Source: Cutaneotrichosporon cavernicola (taxonomy: Eukaryota; Basidiomycota; Tremellomycetes; Trichosporonales; Trichosporonaceae). Taken from it: 64,000 nt of DNA. The notes below the pieces were generated by a model. That model searched no databases. It was not told the origin of the DNA and saw only the letters and a program-made list of their open reading frames with translations. Shown here piece after piece: positions 12,201 to 23,765 of the stretch. The translations under genes were made by a program, and so were the position numbers. Location: assembly GCF_030864355.1 (NCBI RefSeq), contig NC_083397.1:1488001-1552000 (forward strand), given 5' to 3'. Each line of letters starts with the position of its first letter. Position 1 is the first letter of the stretch.

Positions 12201-12817
12201 CCCTCGAGGGTCAGCGAGAAAAGCGAAACCGTCGGCGTCGTTGGGTAACAGTTTACCGTAGGTGTCCAAGGTTGTAGGTGGTGGTTGAGAGACCTGGACA
12301 AATGTTTGGTCCTCATTGCCCAACCCCACCCCCGACCCCAACCCCACATACCCCATGATCGGTTCCAGACCTGATGACTTGTCGTTGTCCAATGGGTCAC
12401 TTCTGTCACTATTTCGCCGCCACGCATGTCATGTACTCACCCGACGTTGAGGAGCTCCAAGTCCAAGCCGATCCAAACGTCCGCATCGTCCAGGGCACAG
12501 TTGGCAGATGGACGTGTTGGGGACACTGGGCGTGAGTTGCACGGACTATACGGCCAGTCGCTGCTCCCCCCAAAGGCAAAGGCGTTGGCACCGAGGGCCC
12601 GCGGTTGTCGAATATCTGTAATGATCGAGCTCGGACATGTGCTTGCCCCTTGGCCTTCAACGGATCTTGCTCTGGTGTTGCAATTGTCGCTGTCGGTGTC
12701 GCTTGCGCCGCATGCTTCGTTTGGTGCATCGGGCCAAGTGTAAGTCGAGAGCATGCCGCCACTACTCGGGGATCCCGACCGTGATGGACATGCGGTGGCG
12801 GCAAGCATGGCCGTCAT
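6218..12817 (-). CDS. Giant RING-H2 / PH / vWA protein, Ste5/Far1-like signalling scaffold
   Basis: Six exons (12817-12441, 12293-10087, 9955-9054, 9019-8890, 8851-7396, 7361-6218) join in a single frame to give 2,071 residues. The first ~1,130 are low-complexity Ser/Pro/His/Gly-rich sequence, including a stretch rich in HGHG repeats. A RING-H2 follows at about 1132-1187 (CPLC, CGHALHNDC, CGMC: the C3H2C3 spacing). A PH-like domain lies at about 1355-1480, and a vWA-like domain runs from about 1535 to about 1790, followed by a beta-rich tail. This order (RING, PH, vWA) is that of Ste5 and Far1, which tether the pheromone MAP-kinase cascade to Gβγ. The vWA metal site is degenerate (IAVST instead of DxSxS). 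The exon 1-2 junction is inferred; an alternative start is the ATG at 11791. Function is inferred from architecture only. Confidence 0.85.
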
Positions 12818-15124
12818 TCCTTGAGATGAGGTAGGAGTTTAACAGCCATGGAGCTCAATTACTGTTGCTCTCTAGTTTGTTGGCCCCGGTCTCCCACCGA
12901 GGACGTCCGACTTGCAGCCGCGGTGTGTGGATGGCGTGGGCATTGGGCGCGTGCTCCGCCACCCGAAGCCTCGTGCACAGTGAGGGAAGGACGCCTGTCA
13001 TGTCCGGAGACACACAGAGGGGGCGGTGGCGGTGGGAATAGGGTGGAATAGAGGGAACTAGCGAACCCGTCGAGCGTGGCTTAAGGCAAGGGAAGGGGTT
13101 CTGAGAGGCTGGGTATGTTCCTGATAGAGGTGGTATGTAGCGGCCATGGCGACCTTGACCATTACCTTGATGAGGTCCAAGCGTCGATGAGTCAAGGATC
13201 AAGGTACTAGAAGATTGTAGTTGGACAAAAGGTGAGAATGGTCAAGACCCTCGACGCCACTGTTGAGGCTCGGGGGGAAGCTATGGCCCTGGTTTGGATT
13301 GGATCTAGCGCTCGGATACACTGATCAGGTTGGAGTCGTATCCAGAAGGTAAGGGCGTAAGTGGAGTCATGGAAGCATCAAGTAAAGGCGAGGATATGAA
13401 GAGGCGCAGAAGATTGTTGTGGACTTGAACAACCGAGGTTGTAATGGAATGAATGGCGTATTGGACAATGGTAAGAGGATCATCTGCATTTGTTGAAACT
13501 AGTTGTGATGAGATGCGAGATGGCACGAGATCAGGATCGGGAGATCGGATGACCTCATGCGGTTAATCATCTTTCTCAACTTGATCCGGTGAACGCTGGG
13601 CAACAATCTCGACTTCGTAACGAGGACGAATGCCCCTATGCAAGGCATGCAAGAACTGGTGAACGTGGGCAGACCTTCTCTTTGTTGGCTGAATTGGCTG
13701 GCTGTCGGAGAACAGCCAACAGCCAACAGCCGACAGCCGACAGGGTTGTGGTGTACCCTATTGTAACTATTAGAACGGCATGAACTTTTGGAGAGTGGGG
13801 CAGTTTGCATTCCCGGTCTTGACTGTTGGACAAAATTCGTAATATAAATACTAATGCATCCAAATCTCTATTGATTTATCAGTGAAGTGGGCCAAACGTA
13901 AGGTTGAGAAGCGACAAGTCGCTTGGTTCCGGGCGTCAACTCCATCCATCAGACAAAGAGAGTGGGGCAGGGTATTACACAGAACTGAACCAGTTTCCTA
14001 ATACCATCACAATTGTCACATCTAGGACTGGGTACAAAGAGAGTGCGGTCAACAGGATCTTCGACGCGGTGAGCACATGACGTGCTCGACGTGCTTACGT
14101 GCAGGACGTGGACGCGCAAGTCCAAGAGCTGTAAGGATGACAAGTTCGGCAGGGAGTCCCATGAGCTTGCCTTGGTCTCGCGAGAGGCCGGGCCGACACT
14201 ATACGCATGTGCACACCAACTTGTTGTCGTATCTCGACAACACGCTTCTCCTGGGATACGGTCACTGGCTGGGCTAGTACATTAGACAGGGCTCCGCTCA
14301 GATTCACGGAAGACACACCAAACCCAGTGAGGCTAGCCAGCGGCACAGGACGTAAGCTCTTAGAGTACCATGATTGCAAAGGCCTGGCTTTACTGGTTGA
14401 TGGATGGTAGGCTGGCATTCCGATCTGCACTAAGCCCGTAGTCGATCTGGATGCGAGTACCAGTAGTCTAGCTGGTGCAGCCCAAGGGCCAGGACTGCGA
14501 ACAACGCTGTGACACTATCGCGGAGGAGCCCCTCGAACTGTACGTATGGTCGCAATATACGCACACCTAAACCGTAATAGCGGCAGGCGGGTCCTTCCGG
14601 AGTAGGATGCTCTCGAGCCAGAGAAAAAACAGGAGCAGTGTGCCATCTCTATGTTGGTGGACCGCTGCTACCAAACTGCGGTTGGGGGCAATTGATCATC
14701 GAGAGGACCGTGAGAGAGTTGGAATGACTGGTTGCGTTCGGTTTGCTCTGCAACCGGGTGTACAGGTGTTGTAATGTGCATTTGTACGTGCAATCATAAA
14801 GGGCCAACTGTAGCGCACATATAGACGTCCTGCAGCTCTCCGAGTCGGGCCCTTGGTTTCTATCCTCATTCGTAGGCCAGTCAGTAAACATCGCGGTCTT
14901 ATGGTCGTTGAGGGGGTGGACTGGGGTTGTACCCAGAAATGCGACTGCAGCATATGGCGGGCCCTACCCGAACTGCGGGCAACCTGTCATGTGGCCACCT
15001 TGTTCACTAGAGCAGCACCATTGACTTGTACTATCGCAGCAACCGCAAGGATTGTCCTTTTTGACTGACTTGCATCTTTCCGCTATGAAGTGATGACCTG
15101 GTCCTCGCTCTGGTTGCCCATCGC
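12818..15124. other. 2.3 kb gene-poor region upstream of the scaffold gene
   Basis: No open frame here has a recognisable domain or a consistent exon chain. It contains a TATAAATA at 13843-13850 with no assigned gene, a short AACAGCC/GACAGCC repeat near 13710-13745, and AT-richer sequence than its surroundings. It lies between the start of the scaffold gene and the 3' end of ATP2, so it is most likely a long promoter or leader. An unannotated transcript cannot be excluded. Confidence 0.5.
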
Positions 15125-17357
<2,233 letters not shown>

Positions 17358-18270
17358 TTTGTCCCCAGCGAGTTTTGGAAAGAATGAGGAGTGGAGAGGT
17401 GAATGAGATGTGTAGGTAGTCAAAGAACGACGAGATGGGGACCGAGGGAGGGGGGGAGGGGCGGTACGGTGGGGGGGGGGGAGGAGGGAGTGCGGGTGCG
17501 AGGGGGTGAAGGGCGCTAAGGGGGGGTGAACAGAGGTTGGAGAGGTAGGGCCAGGGGTTCAACTGGGCAAGCCGAGAAGACCCGTTGGCCAGTCAACGCG
17601 GCCCATCCTATACTCCCAATCCATCCGAGGGGCCGAATCCGGCATTATAAATCCATTCATATGTGGCACTTTGTACCATTTTTCCGTCTACCCCACTCAA
17701 AAGGCAATATCGTTGGCTCAAAGGTTACAGAGGCTCCTCTCCGGGTGCTCCGTCCGACCAGGATACACCCAGGTTCGGCAAAGGTACACAGACCACATAG
17801 CCAACTGCCAAGCTGCCAACCGCCAGTCGCGGCCAATCTAACAGCCTACCGGGCAACCACGGAGGAACCCCCCACCACCAGCCTGTTATTGTCTCCCATC
17901 ACCCCCGCCCTCCAAACCACCCCACCAGGTACTGTACTTGTATGGCTGTAGATGTCCGTCGTGTGGCACTTGAGATGATCATCGACTGCCACCATATGCA
18001 TCAACAGTGGCCGTGCGCTTCTGCTTCTCCGTTATGTGTGGATCACCACCAGTTGTTAATATCCAGGCACGCCCAAATGCTTTCATTAGCAAGCGATGCA
18101 TTGAATAGGATTAACATGAATTAGGACAACCGACCTCCACTTTTGACGGATTGGCCCACGCCATCTCCGCGTGCAAAGTCAGTCCAGTCGATGCTCAACA
18201 TTTCGGCGCAGTCGGCCATCACAGCTCCCTCCACCACCATCAACCTCCCCTTGGTCGCTAGTCCGGCACA
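17358..18270. promoter_or_regulatory. Divergent promoter region, ATP2 / mL59, with long C-tract and CCAAT
   Basis: This spacer separates two mitochondrial-protein genes. Between about 17445 and 17495 the plus strand is a nearly pure G-run, including twelve or so consecutive Gs. On the ATP2 coding strand this is a C-tract about 90-140 bases before the start codon. A CCAAT pentamer occurs at 17616-17620. CCAAT is the binding site of the HAP complex, which controls respiratory genes in fungi; use here is inference. The G-rich strand could form a quadruplex. Confidence 0.5.
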
Positions 18271-19360
18271 ATGAACTTTGCCAGGCGACTCTTCTCCTCC
18301 TCGGCGCGTGCCGCTTCGAGCGCGCAGGCCGCAGCGCCCGTCGCTGAGGCGTCCATGTCCGTGCCGCCTCTCCATGCTCGTCCTGCTGGGTTCCGTTCCC
18401 CGAAGAAGCGCGTCATCGAGATGGACCAGCTCCCAAAACCCATCCTCAAGCAAGTTGCGCGGGACCTTGAGCGTGCCAAGGCTGCGGCGCTGGAGCGTGC
18501 GGCTAAGCGTGGGGAGAAGTTTGACGGGATTGTGTCGGTCCAGAACCCGTTCTTGAGCTTCTGGCGGCCGTCGCCTGACCCGTGAGTCGCGCGCAGCCTC
18601 AAGCTGCTGCTTGTGTAGCTGCCTCCCAGCTCGGGAATGAGCTGGAAGTACGAGCTGGAAATCCCCACAGCTTCCAAGAGCAGCGCTAATCCCAGTAACA
18701 TGCGCAGCAAGTTCCTCTGGACTGGCGCGTCCATCCCCCGCCGTCACCAGAAGCTCCTGCTGGAAAAGTACCCCGCGGTGATGCTGCCACCTTCCGAGAC
18801 CAACCCGGTCCGGCACGCGCCGCCTATCGTGTGGAACGACGGCACGATCATCACCTGGAAGGGCAGCTGGAAGCCCAAGGCCGAGACGTCGCTGTACGCT
18901 TCGCGCCGCCTGCAGAGCAATGGCACGTACTTTAAGGGGACCAAGGCTGAGCGTGATGCTCCCGCGAGGAAGGCTGAGCGCGAGGAACGCATGGCTGGCA
19001 TGCCCAAGCGCATCGAGGAGTTCCGCAAGGTGAGTGTGGTGTGGAGGAGGCCTGGGGTAGTGGAGGAACAGCGGGACGGCAGGGAGCGACGTGCCGGACC
19101 GGATGATACCCAGCGTGTAGGGGAGATGGCGTGTGTCTGGCACTTGTGGTCGGCGGAGACAGTTCCGAGACAAACGCTTCAGCTGTTGGGTGATGGATGG
19201 GAGGATGGCAGCACAGTGGCAGTGGCAGTGGCAGTGGCAGTGACAGTGGCAGTGACAGTGGCAGAGGCAGCGGCGGCCCAGCCCAAACGTCGTTGAACAA
19301 GGCTAACACCAGTCCAAGAAGGGCACCAAGGTCACGGGCCGGAGCGCTGTTCCCTTCTAG
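18271..19360 (+). CDS. MRPL25: Mitochondrial large-subunit ribosomal protein mL59 (Mrpl25 family)
   Basis: Three exons (18271-18581, 18708-19029, 19313-19360) give 226 residues. An Arg/Ser/Ala-rich N-terminus suggests a matrix-targeting peptide. The body carries VQNPFLSFW, then IPRRHQKLLLEKY and LPPSE, the NPF...RR...LPP pattern of the fungal mitoribosomal mL59 family. It ends with a basic tail (SKKGTKVTGR) like that of yeast Mrpl25. The final exon codes only 15 residues and was placed by the family-like tail and phase. The last intron is long (283 nt) and contains a hexanucleotide repeat. Assignment rests on pattern similarity. Confidence 0.78.
19214..19270. repeat. Hexanucleotide tandem repeat (CAGTGG/CAGTGA) in the last mL59 intron
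   Basis: About nine imperfect copies of CAGTGG, with CAGTGA and CAGAGG variants, lie within the 3' part of the mL59 intron, about 45 bases before the acceptor. Such repeats are prone to length change. Confidence 0.85.
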
Positions 19361-19953
19361 TCTGCTCTCTAGCATTGTACTCATGCATATCATCATTCCA
19401 AGTAGAGTTGCTGTTGATGGCCTGCATGGCCTGCATGGCCTGAGAGATTGTCGGGAGGTAGTGAGATTGCATAAACACGGCCTCTACGGTGACATTTGCA
19501 TTACTGCGTAGCGTCTTGTGAACGTTTAGTATCCTCTATGCATCGGTTGTTCTCGGTGCTTGGATTCCATTGATAGCTTGTTGTTGTTGAGGACGAATGC
19601 AGTTAGACTCCGCCTCATGGAGAAATTGCCGAAACCCCGTCACTCAGAGTGGTCGGCGGAGGTCGGGCTTGGAGATGGAGGCAATCTGACTGGCCCCAGG
19701 GTGAGCAGTTGGGAGTATAGCAGAGTAGCAAGCCAGAGCAGCTAGCAGCTACAGCCGAGCCTTTGAGCCACCGTCGACCGTCTTCATCCTCAACCCGGTA
19801 AGTGATCGCGACGACACCATGAACAAATAGCTGACATCGTCCTTTTGCTGGACAATACCTTCCCTCTCCGCGCGCTGCCTTTCCTTCCCATCCTACTCTC
19901 CTCTGTCCGGTTCAACTGTTGGCGCCCCAGAAACCGCATCACCACTCATCACA
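19361..19953. other. Intergenic region between mL59 and QCR7
   Basis: A 593-base space between tandem genes. It holds a short GCATGGCCT triplicate (about 19416-19442) and a pyrimidine-rich stretch (19856-19920) preceding the QCR7 start. No further gene is visible. Confidence 0.5.
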
Positions 19954-20817
19954 ATGGTTCTGATCGGCGGACCCCTCGGCATCTCGTGAGCACCCCGGCG
20001 CCGTTGTCGTACTTGTGCTAACCATGTCCTCGATTCTCACCTACGTCTCGCCCTCGTATTTGTTAACCGCTATCCCGATCGCACTGCACTCGTTCCGATG
20101 TCCGCGCTTCCTCCGACACCTTCCCCCCTCCTCGACCTTGCCTTGCCTTCCTGTTCGAACTCGCGCACCTTGGCTTGGAACTCGCGCATGCCTTCCCTCT
20201 GAATCTGTGGACGGGTATCCCTCGCTCTTCGCTCTTCGCTCCTCACGTCCCACCCGCTCGATCCACTGCACTAACTCGCACCTCCACCAACATTTCCAAC
20301 TTCGGTCCAACTTGAATGTCGCCCGATGACCTGCTCCGCACACTGCCGTACTGTCCCGCGCACACGGCTATACTCTTGCGCACATTCACACCTCGCCTAC
20401 ACGCTGCTCACACGCGCAGGCTTGCCTCCCAGCTCAAGCAGTTCTCGGCCGGGTTTTACAACTCGCTGAAGCCCCTCGCGAAGGCGTACGCCCGTGCCGC
20501 CGGTCACCGCAAGGTCGGCCTCCGTTACGACGACCTGATTATCGAGGAGCGCCGTGACGTTGAGAAGGTGTGTTGCCGCAGGTGCAAACTGACACCAGGC
20601 CATTGACCGCCTCTCCGCCAAGGAGGGCTACGACCGCGTGTACCGCATGCGTGTTGCGTTCCAGCAGGACCTGATGCGCCGCCCTCTCCCCAAGGAGGAG
20701 TGGCTCAAGGCCGAGGACGACGTGCGTTACCTCTCGCCCCTCATCTCCGAGGTCGCTGCCGAGAATGCCGAGCGCGCCAACTGGGACTCGATCGAGGTCG
20801 AGCGCAAGGCCGTTTAA
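19954..20817 (+). CDS. QCR7: Ubiquinol-cytochrome c reductase subunit 7 (14 kDa)
   Basis: Small matrix-side subunit of respiratory complex III (Qcr7/UQCRB). Exons 19954-19985, 20420-20567 and 20599-20817 give 132 residues, close to the family norm of about 127. Visible family features are GLRYDDLI, the YDRVYRMRVAFQQDLMRRPLPKEEW segment (contiguous in the protein), and the charged C-terminal helix. The first exon codes only ten residues and is separated by a 434-nt intron, the longest in this part of the window. As usual for Qcr7, there is no cleavable presequence. Confidence 0.95.
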
Positions 20818-20981
20818 TTAAAAGCCTAGCTTAGACGATGCAAAACTGCTACGGACGGCGAAAGGGAACCAAGGCGCGGCGAGTGGCGAGGATGGCAGGA
20901 GGAGGATATGTGAGGAGAACCGGGATCCAGATGTGCATGTGTGCCTCGCTCTATATATCTATAAGTCCTACGCCATGGGCC

Positions 20982-21967
20982 TCACATCTCCTCCTCCTCT
21001 TGCTCCAGGACGACCTTGTGCGGCGGCGCAGCGCCATAGTATATCCTCTGCGCGAGCACAGCCAGGTCCCAGCAAATAGTCAGAATGCCGGTCACCTTGA
21101 ACTGGAGTGGATTATTGCGAACAAAGTAGTAGCCCGTCTTGAACATATCGCCAAACAGCCACCCGGCAAGCGTACTACTCCGGAATCCATAACAACTCTT
21201 GCGCCGGTAATTCGAGAGGAACTGTGGGATAGGCAGGGTTGATTCTGCATCAGCCATGTCTTGGACGACTCACCGATGGATAGAGCGACAAAGCCCAGAG
21301 TCCCAATATACCACTTGAAGCGGCCGAGAATCACGTGAGTGATTGTGAGAAGGACGATGAGGCCTGCGAGGAACTCGAGGTAACTTCCTAGTCTTGGCCA
21401 TTGCCAGAAATTGAAGGGGCGGGAGGGCTTGATTTCCTCCTCTTCATGGTCTAGGAGCTCGTCCGCTTCCTCTTCGTCACCGATTGCGATGCCGGGGGCG
21501 GGGAGGGGAGTGTAGTATAGGCAGATCCAGAGGAGGGCGAGTTGGGAGATAATGAGAAGAACCGACTGGACGAGGAGGGCTGGTGTGAGCGGGCGTGGGG
21601 GGAGGGGCGCTGGGATTGGGAGAGGGGGGGAGAGGGGGCTCGGATGAGGGAGAGGGGGAAGGGGGGAGGGTAGTAGGAATAGGAATAGGAATAGGCAGAG
21701 GGATAGACGCACCGAGCTCGAACCGCTCGCCGAGCCAGAAGAACACGCGGATAATGTTCGCAATGATAACGACGCCACAGACGTCCTTTGAGAAACCGGA
21801 CGAGTCGCTGGTGTCAGCTCGTACTGCGGACAGCGCACCGTTTCCGAATGATACTGGCTGCCTGGTCGACGTAGACTAGCGGTGGGCTGGTGTGAGTTGA
21901 GTCATTGCAATCGACAAGCTCACCCAACGGCCATGCCGATGGACGCTAGTGTCCCAATGATGCCCAT
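20982..21967 (-). CDS. SLC66A2/PQLC1-type PQ-loop membrane protein
   Basis: Five exons (21967-21924, 21886-21839, 21807-21713, 21579-21274, 21244-20982) give 251 residues. The N-terminal half reads VYVDQAASIIRKRDSSGFS, then FFWLGERFE. The C-terminal half has LPIPQFLSNYRRKSCYGF, then LAGWLFGDMFKTGYY. These two PQ-loop blocks, with WxGDxFK, are typical of the PQLC1 (SLC66A2) family, which includes yeast Any1, a modifier of phospholipid flippase loss in endosome/Golgi membranes. An acidic loop (DEEEADELLDHEEEE) separates the halves. Introns of 31 nt (21808-21838) and 29 nt (21245-21273) were placed because they restore the family sequence and remove in-frame stops. Confidence 0.85.
21674..21695. 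repeat. Short AGGAAT repeat inside an intron
   Basis: Three copies of AGGAAT lie within the longest intron (21580-21712) of the SLC66A2-type gene, next to a G-rich run. On the coding strand they form part of a pyrimidine-rich intron body. Confidence 0.7.
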
Positions 21968-22200
21968 GATGAATGGTGGGTTGATGAGATTGAGCGAGGT
22001 GGAGAGGTGGAGATGGAGGTTAAGGTGAATGGAGGGCCCCGCACAGATCTCGTCCGAATTTGCCACAGACGGCCGGCATCACCCCCCAGAATTCCATGCA
22101 CTAGCCAGTGACGTCTCCTTCCACCATTCCTTTACGACCCTCCTTGACTCGCGTTAGCACATTCACACGCGGTACAGGCCACCAGCACACGTTCTGCACA

Positions 22201-22611
22201 ATGGCATCGCAGGTCCCGCCCTCTACTAAGCCTACGCCGGAGGCATTCAGGCCCCTGCCCCCCTCGGCGGACCTATACGAGCCGGAAGACTATGTGACTA
22301 CTTTTTCCGAGCACAAGTCGCATACTGGTGCCAGCAAGGTGTGTATGGTAAAGAAGGGGCTGACAATAGTTCAAGGACCCGTGTGCAAAGGCCAGCAAGG
22401 CGAGTTTGCAGTGCCTCGAGCAGACGCGGTATAATCGCGGCGAGTGCTACGAGTACTTTAAGGCGTACCGGGGTGAGTTGCGCACAACTGGACCTACCAC
22501 GCGCGGCTTTGGAATAATCAGGTGAGAGGGCTGACGGCAGAATGCAAGAAACGCTGGGTTGAGCAGCGCAAGGCGGACAACGCGGGGCAGCCTCGACCAC
22601 AGCCCAGCTAG
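22201..22611 (+). CDS. COX23: Cox23, twin CX9C mitochondrial intermembrane-space protein
   Basis: Three exons (22201-22338, 22370-22472, 22541-22611) give 103 residues. The C-terminal half holds a perfect twin CX9C (CHCH) motif: C-AKASKASLQ-C followed by C-YEYFKAYRE-C, then KKRWVEQRK. This matches Cox23/CHCHD7, an intermembrane-space protein needed for cytochrome c oxidase assembly and imported by the Mia40 relay. The first intron is 31 nt. Its start is only 233 bases from the divergent SLC66A2-type gene. Confidence 0.93.
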
Positions 22612-22712
22612 TCCTAGTCCTGGTCCTGGTCTCGGCCAGTAGACGCCAGCACGCCAGTAGCCTGTATGCACCCCTCACACTGTACAACATATCACGCGCA
22701 TGCGGATCTACA

Positions 22713-23409
22713 CTACTCGAGCTTTTCGAGGTAGTCGAGGCGGTCGAGCACGACCTGCTTGCTAGTCTCCTCGATCTCGCCCGCGAGGAACACCTCGTCC
22801 AGGATCGCGTATACCTGATGTCAGCTGGGAAGAAGCAGCAATAGCTACCTTGTAGAACGAGAAGACGAGGTCGAGCTCACACACATTCTGGAAGAATGCG
22901 TCTGGGGTCAGCTGGTCTTGTTCATCTCAAGCTGAGGAGAGAAGGAACGCACCAAGTACCTCGACGAACAGGTGAATCGCCTCGAGGTACGCGAGCTCGT
23001 TGTCGTTCGAGTCGACGCAAACGCAGAAGAACAGGCCGGCGTAGCGGCGGTATACGATCTTGTCGTTGCGGAACTGGGGTCAGCTCCGAACAAGCTTCGC
23101 TGCAGCTGAGCGCACCTCGACAAAGTTGGACTGGTATTTCTGGTCACGCGGCGCGATCAGGCGATGCACCTCGCCGCGTAGTCGGACCTGGTGTCAGCAT
23201 GGTCTGAGATAGATAGCCTCGCAGAGGCTAATGTCACCCAGGTCTGGTAATATAGCATGACTTGCCGAACAGCCCGCCAATGTACACACCTTCTCGTCGT
23301 CATCGTACGGCGCATACCACTTGGACAACCGCGTCTTGCCTTGGCGGTTCTGCCATCAGCTGTTGTCGAGGGGTGCTCAGCTCACCTGGACGAGGATGAA
23401 CTTGATCAT
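22713..23409 (-). CDS. APS2: AP-2 clathrin adaptor complex, sigma subunit
   Basis: Small subunit of the AP-2 adaptor that recruits clathrin at the plasma membrane. Six short exons give about 142 residues, the family size. The sequence begins [16 protein letters not shown] and contains [34 protein letters not shown] and [15 protein letters not shown], diagnostic for sigma subunits. The NFVEFRN segment favours AP-2 sigma over AP-1 or AP-3. The first exon codes eight residues. It is divergent from the dipeptidyl aminopeptidase gene. Confidence 0.95.
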
Positions 23410-23765
23410 CTCGAATGGGGCGGGAAGGAAGGGCGGGAAGGGGAGTGAAGGGAGTGGAAGGAAGGAGGAAGGATGTAAGGAAGGCGGGATTCAGTCGCGT
23501 CTCAAGTTGGAATGGGGTGCGGCGTGAGTCAGACCAAAGAACGCGGAAGCGGGCGAGATGAGCCGGATATCGGCGCCGACGTTGAGTGTTAGATAGAAGC
23601 TAGAGATTGAATGACGGAGATGGATCGAGCGAACTGGTCGTGATGGTGACGACGTACGGTTTCAGGGCACATGGCGTGCCTCGGGCCACGGCCCAACCCA
23701 CCTCCCTCATTTGGTCGTGTAGCTACAAACTACCAAGCCAACAATCTCTCAACCACTCATTAACC
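23410..23765. promoter_or_regulatory. Divergent promoter region, APS2 / dipeptidyl aminopeptidase
   Basis: A 356-base spacer. Next to APS2 it has a purine-rich GGAAGG-like stretch (about 23420-23480), which is a pyrimidine leader on the APS2 strand. No clear TATA box or CACGTG palindrome is seen. Confidence 0.45.

Noticed and set aside
10076..12427. Separate gene with a start at 12427 upstream of the scaffold
   Set aside because: A splice from exon 1 (donor at 12440) to the acceptor at 12296 preserves phase, and the frame then continues through an in-phase junction (10087/9955) into the RING/PH/vWA part, so one gene is simpler.
14077..14430. Possible small zinc-cluster-like frame (Cys-containing, around 14080-14140)
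   Set aside because: The cysteine spacing does not fit Zn2Cys6, frames on both strands are short, and no acceptable splice chain extends them.
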